Numbered from the stretch's first letter, positions 32,293 to 45,100 are shown. The stretch: DNA of 64,000 nt from Lucifuga dentata (GCA_014773175.1 VXCM01000317.1:186001-250000); one strand, 5' to 3'. Program-made: numbers and translations. Notes: a model not told the origin generated them from the letters alone.

Positions 32293-34076
32293 AAAGCTAA
32301 TGCTGCCAACGCTGCTTCCTGATGACGTGTTGGTGTTGCATGTGTAAGCACCAAGGTGAGTAATGCACCCATCACTTTATCAAGCACAATTTTGCAGCAA
32401 CTCATATGTAAGCAGCTTTACAACAGAACATTTGTTCAAAACATCAGTTTTACAATATCTGGAATTAGTGCAACAGCATGTTACCAACATAAGAAATCCA
32501 TGGAAGCACTGCAAACATTAAAATAGATAATTGTTTGTTATACACACTCTACAACATAAATTCTTGGATTGTAGCTTATGAGCAAATTTTCTTTGAAATA
32601 TCTTAATAAAAATGCTAAAAGATTCATTGTGATACTGACAGATAATATGTTGAACTTGCGAGACTTCTAAAACTGGCCACTGGCAAATAATATGACACGA
32701 ATTCACAGATATGCAAGTTCATATACCCGTAGACCTGCTGCAATGTTATTTGATATCTTATATCCCACCGTCAATACAGCGCAAAACAAATGCCACAAGA
32801 TCTGAAAGGACAAGAAAAAAGCAATAAGAAGTGAGTGATGGCCACTGCTATTTCATGCTGAAGAAAGCTCATGGCAGGAGACTTTGGCTGGCTTTACATA
32901 AACAGGGTAATAAATAGCTCGATCACATGTAGCAAGGGAGATTCATGTCACATTAAGTGACAGGACATTGAACATAGGCCCAGCTATGTCTCATTACTCA
33001 GAGGATGCTTCTCTGGGGACAGTGTGTGTGTGTGTCTGAAGAAGGATGGCGTAGGGCTGAGATAGCAGTACACGTGTGAGCCAGCCACAATACAGAGGAA
33101 ACTGCACTGGATGCTGCAGTGGTACAGGATAAAAGTGAGTTTTCACAAAAAATATCACAATGTTGACAGGTCTTTGGCATATCTTATATTGGTCTAAAAC
33201 TGGCACAATGAAGTCATGTCATTTGACACAGAGCACATAAGCTAGATACTATAATTTGAGCACAGATCCATCAGAAATATTTCCTGATGAGGTACTGTAA
33301 TTCCAACTATCACAATATAAAATACCTTATAATAGTAGTTTGCCATGTCATTCTTTCAGCATCAGGACTAAATGTCTTGTGTCTCTTCACTGGTAATGTC
33401 TTGAGTTTTTGGTTTTGAAATCTAAATTCTGGACCAGAAAGGGATTCCTCATAGATGGAAATCTCAGCAGCTGGTGAAGTAATTTTTAATTAATGGTATG
33501 AACCAATGGCATATCCACCCACCACACCCTCACACACACATCCACAAATATATTACTACATGCTAAATGTGTGTTATGCAACTCTACAAGTTGTGCAGTG
33601 CGCCTTGAACAGATTTCAGCGTCAAATGTCATGAGCCTCATTTTGACAAAGATAAAGAAAAGTCTGGAGCCCGGAGCGAGAATGTAGCATATGGCACACC
33701 AAAGCAGAGCACAAGGCCGCCTGCTCCACACACAGAAAATACCTTGAGATGGTTAGAGATAGTGGTGTCCATTAGTGTTAACTGCAGATTAAGCCGACTG
33801 TAAAAAGCAGGGACATCTTGGTGTCGCAGCACAAAAGAACAAGCTTTATAGCTGACATGAGTTTCTAGCTTTCTTCTGAAAATGAGACTACTTTTAGGAA
33901 AGCAGTTGAAGTGTCTGATCAGTTGTTGCCAATTTATTCTTACAATGCAAATTTATGAATGTAGTGTATAAATCTCTATATGATACACAGTTAATATCTA
34001 TAAGCCTGTGAAATTTTATTTCCTTGTGATATTACAGGCCAGTTATCAGTTTGGATTCATTTCCTGTTACTTATTT

Positions 34077-34087
34077 CCAAAATGGCG
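34077..34087 (-). promoter_or_regulatory. Candidate YY1-binding word
   Basis: ccaaaatggcg matches the YY1 core AANATGGCG. Motif only, inside unique, fairly complex sequence. Confidence 0.2.
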
Positions 34088-35955
34088 ATGGATTAAGTGC
34101 TATGTACACACTTCATTCTCTGGTTAAGCGATTTCAGAGACACGATCAGAAGCAGGATTTAGCATATACTTGGGTTTATTCTTTTTTAAACCCCCATATT
34201 CATTTAGAGGGCCAACTGGCTTTCAATTATTTAAACTCTGTCAACAAGGCTTTTCTTGCTGAAGGGAGTCTGGTACATGGCTCCCTCTTTCCTTGCACAG
34301 CATGTAACAAAAATCCACAGGCAGTTTGCCAAGTGTAGCCTGTGACCTTATGATCTTGCTGGAGCTCCAGTGCTATATCACAGTACTGGGGATTTCCCGT
34401 TTGTTGTGTTCCAGTGTTGTAAGGCTAAGGCCTGCTCCTCTAGATAGTAGTTTGATTTACAGTGAGGTGTGGAAACGTTGGTGTCAGTAGTGGGGTTTTT
34501 CCATAAGCCATTGATGGAAGTTGTCAGAGGTGTGTAAGGTAGAGTTTACAGTTCTGAGAAAGGCTCCGGGGGTGTTGTGTGGTGTAAAAGGTTAGGTGAC
34601 ATTTCCAGCTCTGTCATTTAGATCCTGTCTGCTGGTCTCTTATGAAAGGCGCTGGCAATCCAAAACTCAGACTGAACATTAGCAGGTCGTCATTTGTTGC
34701 CCCAACTGCCTCATAAATCAAAATCTCCAGTGACCAAATAGGTGCTGCATAGCTGTCTTGTAGGAGATTCTCAACAACCCAGACATGCACAGGTCTAACT
34801 TGATGCTATTGGAGACAGGGTTAAGGACGTTTAATTTTGGGAGTTGTTTGATATTACCCCATCATACAGTGCTGCACTAGAGCCAGATTTTTGTATTTTT
34901 CTATCATTTCATTTAAAATCTTCAGCATATTCTGTATAGAAAATTATCTCGAGAGCAATACAAAAGACTAAGTTTTAAGAGAAATGGGGTAATGGCAGAT
35001 TTTCAGATAAATGAAAAATGAAAGTGACCACACGGCACAATTGGTGGAGGGTTTTCACATCCACTTTTAGACCCCTGGTGACTTCTCACTAACAGCTGTT
35101 GTAAAACATGAATTCATCAGATAATCCCTCCAAAGCCCAGTGGTCAAGCTGAGGCATTCTGGGTCTTGAGCGCGCTCATAAATGAAATACCACCTGCACT
35201 GGCAATTTCAAACCTGCAATGGAGCAAAGTTATATTTAGGTAATAACATGAAGGACCTTGATCCCTTAACAAAATAAAAGCTTGACAGCTAATCTCCTCA
35301 ACAGAAGTCAATATCGTTGAAGTCTGATGATGTACAACAGGGTGGCCGTGAAGACTATGGCTAAGACAAGCAACTGTCAGTCGTATTTTTCAAAGACCAG
35401 ACATTGCACACTATCAGAAGATCAATCCATCTTCCTGCTGTGATGTGACTTTGACAGAGCGCCAATTCTGCTTCATATTCCAGCCATACGATTGGTCTTT
35501 CTGGTATGATGGAAATGACGTTATGTAGCTATTTAAGAAACCCTGTAAATCCACATTTAGACAGTGGCTCTTACACTCTGTGCCGCTGTTTTCAGTTGGT
35601 AAGATTCATACATGATCTATAGCAAAGGCATATCTGCCTCTATCGACGAAGCACTGTATCAATTCTTGAAGCGTGGTATTACAGTGCTTGTGTGCTTATT
35701 TAACACCGCTATGTCCTTGAGAACAAACCAATTGACTCAAGTGAGATAGTCCTACCTGGAATATTTTAATGTGCGAGTATTACCAGGAGCTCTAAAGACG
35801 TGTCACAAGTGAGCCTCTGGGACATCTCCTCAATTCTCATCCAGACATTATGGTCAAGTACAGTCAACCTGCTTAGCGTTTAATCTTCCGCTGTCTGTGT
35901 ATAGCTCTCTGCCTCATCTCCTCCTCTGTACAGCAAAGAGGTGTGGGAGCAGGCG

Positions 35956-36088
35956 AACACCCACCACTCACTCTCTCAGGCTCTGCAGTTCCTCAAAAAC
36001 TGACCTCCGCCAGACTTTGACNAACACCCACCACTCACTCTCTCAGGCTCTGCAGTTCCTCAAAAACTGACCTCCGCCAGACTTTGAC
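35956..36088. other. Assembly join: 66 bp direct copies around a single N
   Basis: Bases 35956-36021 recur exactly at 36023-36088, with N at 36022. This is the longest of the duplicated joins. One copy is probably real. Confidence 0.9.
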
Positions 36089-36175
36089 CAGATTCCGCTG
36101 TACTTTAAACAAGACTCCCATTACAGCTCTTGTGAGTACAGTAACAGGTTTCCATAGTCTGCCCCCAACAGTTGC

Positions 36176-36862
36176 ATGGCAGATGTGTTTGAACATGCCT
36201 CTGTGTATACTTCTGCAGAAGAGGAGAGCGAGTGCATGTCTGTATGTGCCCTTGTGTATAAATCACTTGACCCAGACTTACTGTTGACCATGGATTTATG
36301 CCAACACAAGAGGCTCCTGATGACAATGTATCTGCCTTCGCCATTATGGATGGTACACAGAGCGCACTGTCATCTGGCAAATATGCTCTCCGAATGGATT
36401 TCAAGTGGGGCGGTGGGCGACGGGAAGTGGAAGGGGAGAGATGGATGGTTCTCAGCCCAGGGTGGAGCCATCAGCCACAGACTCTCCCCCACAGCTTTTT
36501 GGAAAGTCAAAATATTGCTTAAATTAGACCAGTCGTCAGCAGCACAGTTGGTTAGATGGACAGGCAGACTGATGCCTACTGTGACTAAGCTCAGGGGGAA
36601 CTTTGTAAAAATAAGAAAAGGAAATATAATGCTCTATGTTATTATATGTGAAAATGATGAATGTCTTTACATGTGGCGAGGACAAAAAGATGGTAGCAAG
36701 AAACCAGCCAGGGAAGCAAAATGTAATGCAGCATTAAACATGCATGTTCAATCCACAGCCATGCAGGTGGTTGGAAACCAACCACTTATATCATCTGCTG
36801 TTACTTTGATAATGCATAGAATAATAGCATTAGCACTGTATAACACTGAACAAGAGAAATGA
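36176..36862 (+). other. Long open frame of 228 codons, coding status uncertain
   Basis: This is the longest open frame in the window. I recognise no domain, repeat or catalytic motif. There is no signal peptide and the only hydrophobic run is short and near the C-terminus (SSAVTLIMHRIIALALY). The start ATG has a weak context (T at -3, G at +4). The frame begins about 90 bp after an assembly join and overlaps other unrelated frames on both strands, as expected of a locally stop-poor stretch. It could also be part of a long noncoding RNA exon. I lean to chance. Confidence 0.15.
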
Positions 36863-39800
36863 GAGTAGTTTTGTGAGGGATAAAATTGAAACCACATGCT
36901 GTTAGAACCTGATACACTGCGCGGGTTCCAACTGGTCCGAGGAGACAAATCTATGATTCAGCCAGACAATCACAAAGCATAACATCTTCCAGACAAACTG
37001 CAGCTATCAGTGGGAGAGAGAGCTGAGAACCTTCCACAAACCACCATGATGAAGTGTGCTGTCGCCATGTTGTCTCCCAAAACTAGGGCCCCTACTCCAC
37101 TTATAGACAGCAATGAAATACAGACAAGGCATCTTATCTGTACAGTGTGTGTAAGACGTAAAGGTTTTTTTTCTTTCTTTTACATTACTACTACCAATGT
37201 CAGTATCTTCAGGTGTAGGTACTTTTTTTTTTTTTAGTAGAATAACGACACAATCTTAAATAGTTTGATATGAAACAAGTTAGTGGAATTAATCGAAACA
37301 ATGTCATAAAATCACAGAAAACTTGTATAAACCCAGTCATGGTGATTGAAGGTTTATAAGGTCATATGCAGGTATGGTCAGCTTCGCACTTATGGGTCTA
37401 ATAAGATAAGGCATAGACAAAGGATTGATGGAGAAAAAGAGGAGCAGAGCAGAGTGATCAATGTCTGCCAGCAAATTGGATCCATCGCCAATATCAAATA
37501 GATCCGGTGAACACCAATATTTGAGGGTGCATTAACTTCCAGTGGAGGTTCTTTTTTGCAAGATTTTCAGCTCTTTGGACCTTTTCCTGGTCCTGGGGAT
37601 AAAATCAGACAATGGAAATGGAACACTGAACCCCAAGAGCATACCCTCCAGAGAAGGCAAAGATAAAGGATCCTGGAAGCCTTGTTCATCACCTAACTGT
37701 AGGTGTTTGGAAAATTTGATGGCCTCAAATTTGCATAACAGTGAAGTTGGTTTTGCATTGTGAAGTTGTAACTTTCAGCAAGTGCTGCAGCAGTTTCCAG
37801 CTGGGTGTGACGCAACTGGGATGTTAAGAACTATGCTAAAACCATGTCCCGTGTGATGTGGTTACAACATAATAGTATTCAAATAGGAGGAGAAACTTCA
37901 AAATCCCTTCCAGAAACAGCAACCGTTGCAATGGAGGTTCTCCAAAGATGCCTTAACAGATATTTTATTCAAAGAAGAGCTACAAAGTGCTCACTGACTC
38001 CCTTTAGAATCAACCAAAGTTAATCAGTTTCATTGGCCGATGAATCTATGCAGAAATAACAAAAGAACACCAGATGGTATTTTAAAAGATGCATATTTAA
38101 CACATCACCTTGTCTGCAAGCTAGCACAAAACAAATAACTGTGCTGTCATGAAAAACCTGTAAACTCTAAACGTCATTCAGGAATTTAGAAACACTGCCC
38201 AATTTTGAGTTTGACAACAACAACACATTTGGAATATTTATCATGGGCTTTGAATGGATTTCACTAAATCTACCCATGCACATTTGAACTCTCAGTTCAA
38301 ATAAAAACATAAAAACAACAGCAGTTGAGTTACAAGGTTTTCCATGACTGCAGTGATTGTCTTCTGTGTTTCTTTTCTTACAAGGAGAAAGTTTACATCA
38401 GGATGGAGGAAGTTATTTATCAGCTCTGAGTCTATGGGGCCTGAGCCATCACAGCCTGTGGAATTTATGGTCATTTAGAGGACCTTTCTAGAGTGTACAC
38501 TATCTAGTATATCTGCATGGTGGAACTGCTGCTGTTAAGCATGAGTGAGCTTCAACACATTCCTTCACAATTCTCTTTAGCATGTTTTAGATGTGGTTAG
38601 TGAATATGCTCCATTTTTTTTGACATTTTTGAAATGTTGGTTGTAAGTGTATTTTCAAATTGTGCTTGTTTGTTTGATGATGATGTCTGCAGACTAATAA
38701 GGCGCAGGGTGTCTTGGATACAGCTCATCCAGTTTACTAAACACAACTGGTACAACAATGTGTGAAGTGAACACACACTTACTGTAAAAGGACCTCATCA
38801 TTCTGTCACAATATACTGCTTGTAAAGTAGGCGAGGATCCAACTACAAAACACACACATGCTCACACTATAATCCCCTTATCCACCCTTGTCTTTTACAC
38901 TCCCTTTTGCTGCTAGCGACATCGCTTGTGAAGCACGGACGCTCGTAAATTCCCTGCCTTGATTTTGTTAACCTTTACTGTGACCCGGCACTTCTCTTCT
39001 TGGCGTTCTAGCACCCACTCAGTCACAGATGAGGCCCTGGTTGCCTCTGTGGAGCCTAGCCTTGGCGCTCACGCAGCTCATCGCTCAGGCTCCTGGCTCA
39101 GCAGGACACGAAGGCCCCACAGCGCCAACACACCTCAGAATTATGGGTCACACTTCAGACTAAATGCTGCATGATTAAGTCAAGCATTTATGTCCATGAT
39201 CATTCCTTACATAATACTTTTATAGGGACTTTAAGGGGAGTTTAGTGGAATAACATCTCTTTGGAAAAACACTGATGATTCATAATTCAGTCTTTCGAAC
39301 AATAAAGACGATCCCATTTGTAAAAGTACCAGTTAAGGATTTTGGATTTTCTGCTATCAAACATTTAGAATGAGAAGGTAGTGATTACCCAGTAGTGATT
39401 CCCCTCTTCAAATATATTAACCTAAGTAAACCTATCAAAATGTAAAAATTAATTATAGCTTTGATTGGTGACTAAAGTAGCCAGTAGACTGCTGCCCAAG
39501 ATTTTTTTGCACATAAACGCACTAGGATGGTGCTGATGGGTGAACCAACACATATATGAAAACACTTGGCTGGATCACATTATCATCAACTAGAAGAAAC
39601 ATCAAAGTGTATTGGCTCATTAAAAGCTTACAGTACGCTTCAATTGATTGCAACAATAGAAAAAAAGCCACTGAGAGGTTTTACAAAATGTCCAAATACA
39701 TAGGCAATCATTCCTACTCTCGCTCCTTCCAGCAATCCTAGAATGTTTATTTTCATGCAGGCATGTTTAAAAATGTCAAGCTGTGTCTCCATTATATGTT

Positions 39801-39889
39801 CATCTGGACATTTAAAACATAGCATATATAAGCATCTTTCACTCTAGTTTATCTCTGTAGTGGTCATTAGAGAGCAGGGGAGGGGGAGG

Positions 39890-39893
<4 letters not shown>

Positions 39894-39932
<39 letters not shown>

Positions 39933-39943
39933 GAAAGAGAGTC

Positions 39944-39968
<25 letters not shown>
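39894..39968. repeat. Adjacent (GA)n and (GT)n microsatellites
   Basis: About 37 bp of GA, 13 bp of other sequence, then 25 bp of GT. Confidence 0.95.
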
Positions 39969-39974
<6 letters not shown>

Positions 39975-40259
39975 GACATTTCTCAGTGTGTTTAGATGTC
40001 CTGTCTGTTGAGGTCAGTGAGGTGGCAATTTGTTTGGAGCGATAATGATAAGTATGTTTGTAATTTGCTGTCTGTACTTCCAGATTGACATGACATGATG
40101 TGTAACGTATACGTATATACATATGTAGTCACATTAAAAAGGCAGTTACAAATATGTACTTTGGTGTCATTCTTCATGTTTTTACCTATGATTCTGTGCT
40201 TAAATCACAATAACAGATTTGAAAGATTAAAAGATCCCAAGACACAGGAGATTTTGGCC

Positions 40260-40302
40260 TGTGTGTGTGTGTGTGTATCCAAAAAAAAAAAAAAAAAAAA
40301 AA
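40260..40302. repeat. (GT)n followed by a 22 nt A tract
   Basis: A short GT run, atcc, then 22 A. The frames across it are repeat translations. Confidence 0.9.
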
Positions 40303-41449
40303 CCAGCAATAAATAGATGAAAGTCATTAATACACACTGATGGTGGTTTGAATGTGACTAATACCATTATTGGTTTCTGGCACAAGAACGGAAGAAAAAA
40401 GGTTTCATTAAGCATCTCCTTCAAATCAGTCTGTCAAACTCTCATCTAAATATATTTAGTAATGTGTACTTCAAGGTCCAAATGTGACTGTGGAACTCAT
40501 ATTCAGTCATATGTGTGAAACCGTGTCCGAAATAATTTTTTCAATCTTTCTTGGCAAATTTCAAATGCTGATAAAAAAGAAAAAAGAAAAAAAAATCAAA
40601 CCCTTTTTACTGCCACTGAGGTTTGGATTTTTAGCCTATTTTGTTACATAAGAGTTTTATTCTATCATAATTTATTTATCATGCTTTATGCTGCTGCTTT
40701 CTAGTCTGCATCTGATATTGATACAGGTAATTTTTCATGTTACTTATCTGAGCGTTGCAATTTCCACAGCTGAGAAAAAGGTCATTAGAGAATTAAAACA
40801 TTAGAAAATCATGCACATACAGACATTATTCTCTTTTTGGATCTGCCTCAACACTTGTGGAATTGCACCCAATCCATGAATAGACTAAAACACCATACTG
40901 TTTCTGCTCCTTCTAAGTAGAAAATGCTTTCCAGGATATTTTCTGTTCAGCTCAGTTGAGAGTGTAATTAAACCATGTTGGTAAGGGAATGTGCACATTT
41001 TATCCTGTCTGGCAAAGATGACATCTTTGTGTAGCTGCACAAAAAAAGCAGCACATACTCTGGTTCTACAGGACAATAAAATATTGGTCCGGTGGCAAAG
41101 TTACAATTGTCCCAAACCCAACTCCAAAGATGATCATTTTAAGAGATCAGATTAGGTCTATAAATAAACCTGCTCTCTCTCTGAGCTGCAGGTTTTACTT
41201 TGGGTTTGTCAACCGCTGAGCACCATGGAGACGAGGTCATGGCCACCCAGCAGTTCTTACAACACAAAGCTGATGGACAGCTCTGTATGCGGGGCTTCCT
41301 TTCTCTGTTTTTATGAGGTTCACATCGAGGTGCTGCCCCCCCCCGTGAGGTCAAAGCCTCCAGCCGTCTTGGCCCTTGTGCATGTTTGCTGCAGCGCTAA
41401 TCCACCCTGCACTTGCTTCCCACTGAGAAACAAGGCAGGGAATTAGTGA

Positions 41450-41620
41450 CTTGACTGCATGGAGGAAGAGCTTCAGTCATCGCCATGGTAATTGGTTGAT
41501 CCTACCCCTCTATCACTCACACCCTTAAGGTCTTTGATTGGCCAGGCTTGCCAAGGAGGGGAGGAAGAGACAGAGCAAGGAATTATGGGATGAAAAATTG
41601 CCCAGGAGAGAAAGATGCTT
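41450..41620. promoter_or_regulatory. Candidate regulatory block with RFX X-box
   Basis: atcgccatggtaat (41479-41492) fits the palindromic RFX X-box GTYRCCATGGYRAC with mismatches only at the two ends. Close by are attggttg and ctttgattggcc (reversed CCAAT and TCF/LEF-like). Composition is balanced and repeats are absent. RFX sites often serve ciliary genes, but no such gene is in the window. Confidence 0.25.
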
Positions 41621-42562
41621 GGAGTACACAACTTCACAGCTGATAGAAAATCCTGCTGGATTTTTCATGAAGACAGGGAAGTTTTTTATTTTATTTTATT
41701 TTTTTCTGTAACTTCAAGCTCAGTGTCAACTGTATCAACTTCTTCTAAGCTTCACAAACAAGGTTTTTGCTTTCTGCTTTGCGGGTGTTCCAATCTGTAT
41801 TTTTTGACAAAGTAAATTTTGGCTAATTTCACATGTAGCCTACCGGTAATGTGAGTTTGTCATAATGGTAACACAACAGTATTTTCTGTGTTTATCAGTT
41901 GATAATTGATCTGATAGTTGATCAGTTTTATATTTTTGCTGATTTCTTTTTATATTTATGTACCTTTTTCTGAAAGGTTTCACAGCCTACCAGAGAACCA
42001 CACTTTCACATAAAAAAGATCTTTAAATCTTTTCTCATGTACAAGTAGATTATGAGTCTTTAAGTCCATATTTAAGCCTCTGTAGCTACTGTCTCACTGG
42101 ATGAACACTCATTATCAATATGTTATGTAACTCTATCAAAATATTAGTAGAAAGGGAGGTGAAGGGATTTAAAAAAGGGAAACGTGCTTAATCACCCTGC
42201 AAGACAGTTGGAGTCACATGGTATCTGCACCACAACCTTAAATCTGCCAACCAGAGCGAAGCAGAGCAAGAAGAATATCCTGTAGGACCCATCTGTGTCT
42301 TCTTACGGAGACATTGCTTTTCTTGAGCCCCTTTACAACTGATAAGAAGACTGCATTCCTGATGATCCCTCAGGCCGGCCTTACTGCTGACCCCACCTGA
42401 CAATGTCCAGTCACGAGGGGCTCCAGCACCCATACAAAACACAACCTACACCCCTCCACAGCTCCACTCATCTCCCTCCCTGTATCCCTCTACCTAACAC
42501 TCACCCTCACTGAAGAGTGCAGAGATAAGGAGGAGACGGCAGGGTGTTCTTTGATAACTGCA

Positions 42563-42589
42563 TTTTTTTTTTTNTTTTTTTTTTTTTTT
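42563..42589. other. Unresolved poly-T gap (N at 42574)
   Basis: Eleven T, one N, fifteen T. Confidence 0.85.
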
Positions 42590-42852
42590 GGAGCTATCTT
42601 TGAGTAATGGTGGACACTTTGTGTGGATTAGTTTTTGTATGAATATGAAAAGAGCAGTGGAAATGACATCAAAACTGATTCTCTGCGTTTCATCTGGAAA
42701 ACACGATAAGGAGAATTGCTGCAGTAGCTCAGTTTTGGAGTGTGTCAAACTTTTGATGGATCTTTATAAAATGAGAAGTGAAGAGCAACATTTGGATTGA
42801 ATTTAGATGATGGATAGATCAATCGATAGATAGAAAAGCCAACAAAACTAGC

Positions 42853-42856
<4 letters not shown>

Positions 42857-42904
<48 letters not shown>
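42857..42904. repeat. (AC)n(AT)n microsatellite
   Basis: About 41 bp of AC, then a short AT tail. Confidence 0.95.
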
Positions 42905-42905
<1 letters not shown>

Positions 42906-43580
42906 CAGTATAATGCCACACATTAATTAAAATATACATTGCCACTGTTATGCAGAGTCCATCCTGCCATACATCAGACTGTGTAGACAGTTGCTGATAA
43001 GTTCAGTCGCTGTGAATCTGCGGATTCCTGATGACAGCTTTTCATCAACCTCAGACTCCTTGTCAAAGCTGTCAGAGTATAACACATACCAGGTTTGTTT
43101 GCAAAACTGTCCCGTGATGATAAAACTAAAAAAATTAACCAAAACATTGACTTCCAATTGATTTTAAATTGTATTTTTACTGGTATTTTTTTTCCCATGT
43201 CTATATAGTAAAGAGTACTGTCATATCTACATATAAACACGTCTTCTATTTCTTATTACAGACTGACATCTTTTGTATTCATGGAAAACTTACTTGACAA
43301 AATATGAACTTTTTTTTTTTTTGTAATTTTGTTCTGAAATGTGCTGCATAAAACAAGGTTGTTTTGTTTTTTTGTTGTTGTTGTTTTTTTTTTTAATAAA
43401 CATTGTTCACAGCAGAGGTTGGATTTTTTTTTCTTGTGGTGGTGTAAGGTACAAAAATTAGAAATAACCAGTCTATGAAACCATGTGAATAATGTGACTA
43501 CAACAGTGTAAATTCATTTCTGTTTTGTTTTTGATGATGGGATCGGGACATTCAAAGCTGTGGAAATTGAAGCACTTTCT

Positions 43581-43583
<3 letters not shown>

Positions 43584-43649
<66 letters not shown>

Positions 43650-43650
43650 N

Positions 43651-43713
<63 letters not shown>
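43584..43713. repeat. (CT)n(GT)n compound microsatellite, doubled by an assembly join
   Basis: CT (43584-43615) then GT (43616-43649), one N (43650), then CT (43651-43678) and GT (43679-43713). The 62 bases before the N equal the 62 after it, the same overlap length as the unique-sequence joins. The genome therefore probably has one CT/GT block. Five reported frames across it are repeat translations. Confidence 0.9.
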
Positions 43714-43717
<4 letters not shown>

Positions 43718-44505
43718 CATGCACGTGCAACATCTTTCCTGTTGAACAACACTAAGCAACAGGAAAACTTCCGATGGAAATATGGACACATTTTCTTGGG
43801 AACAGTAACAACAAAAACCCTTCAGCCATGAGTCCAGTTGGCCGTTGCAGCATTTCAGGTTAACAGAGGATAGAAATCAAGTTACTTAGTCCCATTGTAA
43901 ACCCCAGATTAGCATGGTCTTATTCAGCATGAATTGGCTTACACAAGCTGAGGCGGTAAAGCTAAGAGTGACTTAGTGAGGCTTACACGAGCTCGTTCGG
44001 TGTCTGCGATGGGATGGAAAGTCTCCTGTGGGAAGAGAGAACAGCAGAACAATGTCTTAGCCGGTCATTTCAGGAAGCTCTGGGATGAAAGAAATTAAAG
44101 ATCGCAATTCATTCCTTTATCAAAATCTTTAGAAAAAGTTGGACCTTCTTTTGTAAAATGTTGATATCAAACATCAGAAAGACTGAATTTATGACAGCAT
44201 AAAAATCACTGTAATTCTCATGGTTCACAATTGTAAATTGTTCTATGGAGATCTTAACTTGGGAAAATAAAAACAACTCAAATTTAGGTATTTTCTTCAA
44301 TTAACACAGCAAGGTCACAATGCCATCAGCTGAAGAGAATAAAAACTTTCAGCCTTTCAAGATTTTCTTAATATGGTTTAGGAGTCTAGGAATAGCCATG
44401 GAAAGACATTTTGAAATCCAACAAATGTAAAATTGAAAGTTAAAGACATTCAGCATAATCCTCAATAATGATGTAACCACTGTGTCGCATATCTGATTTT
44501 TTATT

Positions 44506-44520
44506 TTTTTTTGGGGGGGN
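44506..44520. other. Sequence break after a G tract (N at 44520)
   Basis: A T tract, seven G, one N, then unique sequence. The G tract length is unresolved. Confidence 0.8.
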
Positions 44521-44697
44521 AGGAATGGGAACACTATATATCTTGTGAACTCTGTTTGAGTAAATACAGTCTCTTTTAGTGCTTTATGGCTGCATTAATG
44601 CTCCAGGGGCTGCACTGCAAATTTCTGTTTATTCCCACTGAATCTGTTATTTCTGGTAATCTATTACTGGGACCAAATCCAACTGAAACCAAAAAAG

Positions 44698-44826
44698 AAA
44701 AAAAAAAAGCTTGCTGGAACTGTCATTAATTAATTTTCTTGATAAGCAATGGCTGACACTTNAAAAAAAAAAAGCTTGCTGGAACTGTCATTAATTAATT
44801 TTCTTGATAAGCAATGGCTGACACTT
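44698..44826. other. Assembly join: 64 bp direct copies around a single N
   Basis: Bases 44698-44761, starting in an 11 A tract, recur exactly at 44763-44826, with N at 44762. Confidence 0.9.
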
Positions 44827-45100
44827 TTATTGCATACCTGACGGCAGACAGACAGCGCCAGCGGTGGTATCGCACTTTTCTGTCCCCTTTTGGGACAGAA
44901 AAGTCATATTTTTCATTGTATCTGGCTAGTATGATTAGGTCTGTAACCTTTTATGGAGAGTCATACATTGAGGGATGGTTGATAAGGTTATGGAGTAGTA
45001 GTGTGTCAAACAGGCTGTCACCGACCCTGGGTGACCCTTGGCTGAACAGCGAAGGCAAGATAAGATGCAGAGGGGCCAGTGCTACAGTTCATCATTACTG
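44763..45100. promoter_or_regulatory. Candidate conserved regulatory block with a hairpin
   Basis: Unique complex sequence with cattaattaattttc, ttgataagcaatggctgaca (GATA and MAF-like words) and gattaggtctg. A 95-codon frame starting at 44814 crosses it but matches nothing known. A 13 bp perfect stem lies at 44874-44904. Called on texture only. Confidence 0.25.
44874..44904. repeat. Perfect 13 bp stem, 5-base loop
   Basis: acttttctgtccc, loop ctttt, gggacagaaaagt. A third short perfect inverted repeat of about 31 bp in the window. Confidence 0.95.

Larger units (their letters stand above)
30898..36175. other. Noncoding stretch, no gene seen
   Basis: Holds a poly-T gap (31700-31740), a minisatellite (31899-31981), a retroelement tail (32009-32190), a palindrome (32262-32292) and an assembly join (35956-36088). 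Around 34040-34340 there is unique sequence with a YY1-like word (ccaaaatggcg, 34077-34087). The 95-codon frame there is unrecognised. The rest is AT-rich. Confidence 0.65.
36863..41449. other. Noncoding stretch, no gene seen
   Basis: AT-rich sequence with a GA plus GT compound microsatellite (39894-39968), a GT run with a 22 nt A tract (40260-40302) and a GC-richer part at about 38900-39170 whose 71-codon frame is unrecognised. Confidence 0.65.
41621..44697. other. Noncoding stretch, microsatellite-rich
   Basis: Holds a poly-T gap (42563-42589), a CA run (42857-42904), a CT/GT compound microsatellite duplicated by an assembly join (43584-43713), several short T tracts (43309-43394) and an N after a G tract (44520). 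No gene is seen. Confidence 0.65.

Noticed and set aside
34051..34338. 95-codon frame in complex sequence
   Set aside because: No recognisable family or supporting signals. The sequence looks more like noncoding regulatory DNA.
43473..43831. Several overlapping 76-91 codon frames
   Set aside because: All are translations of the CT/GT repeat and cross an N.
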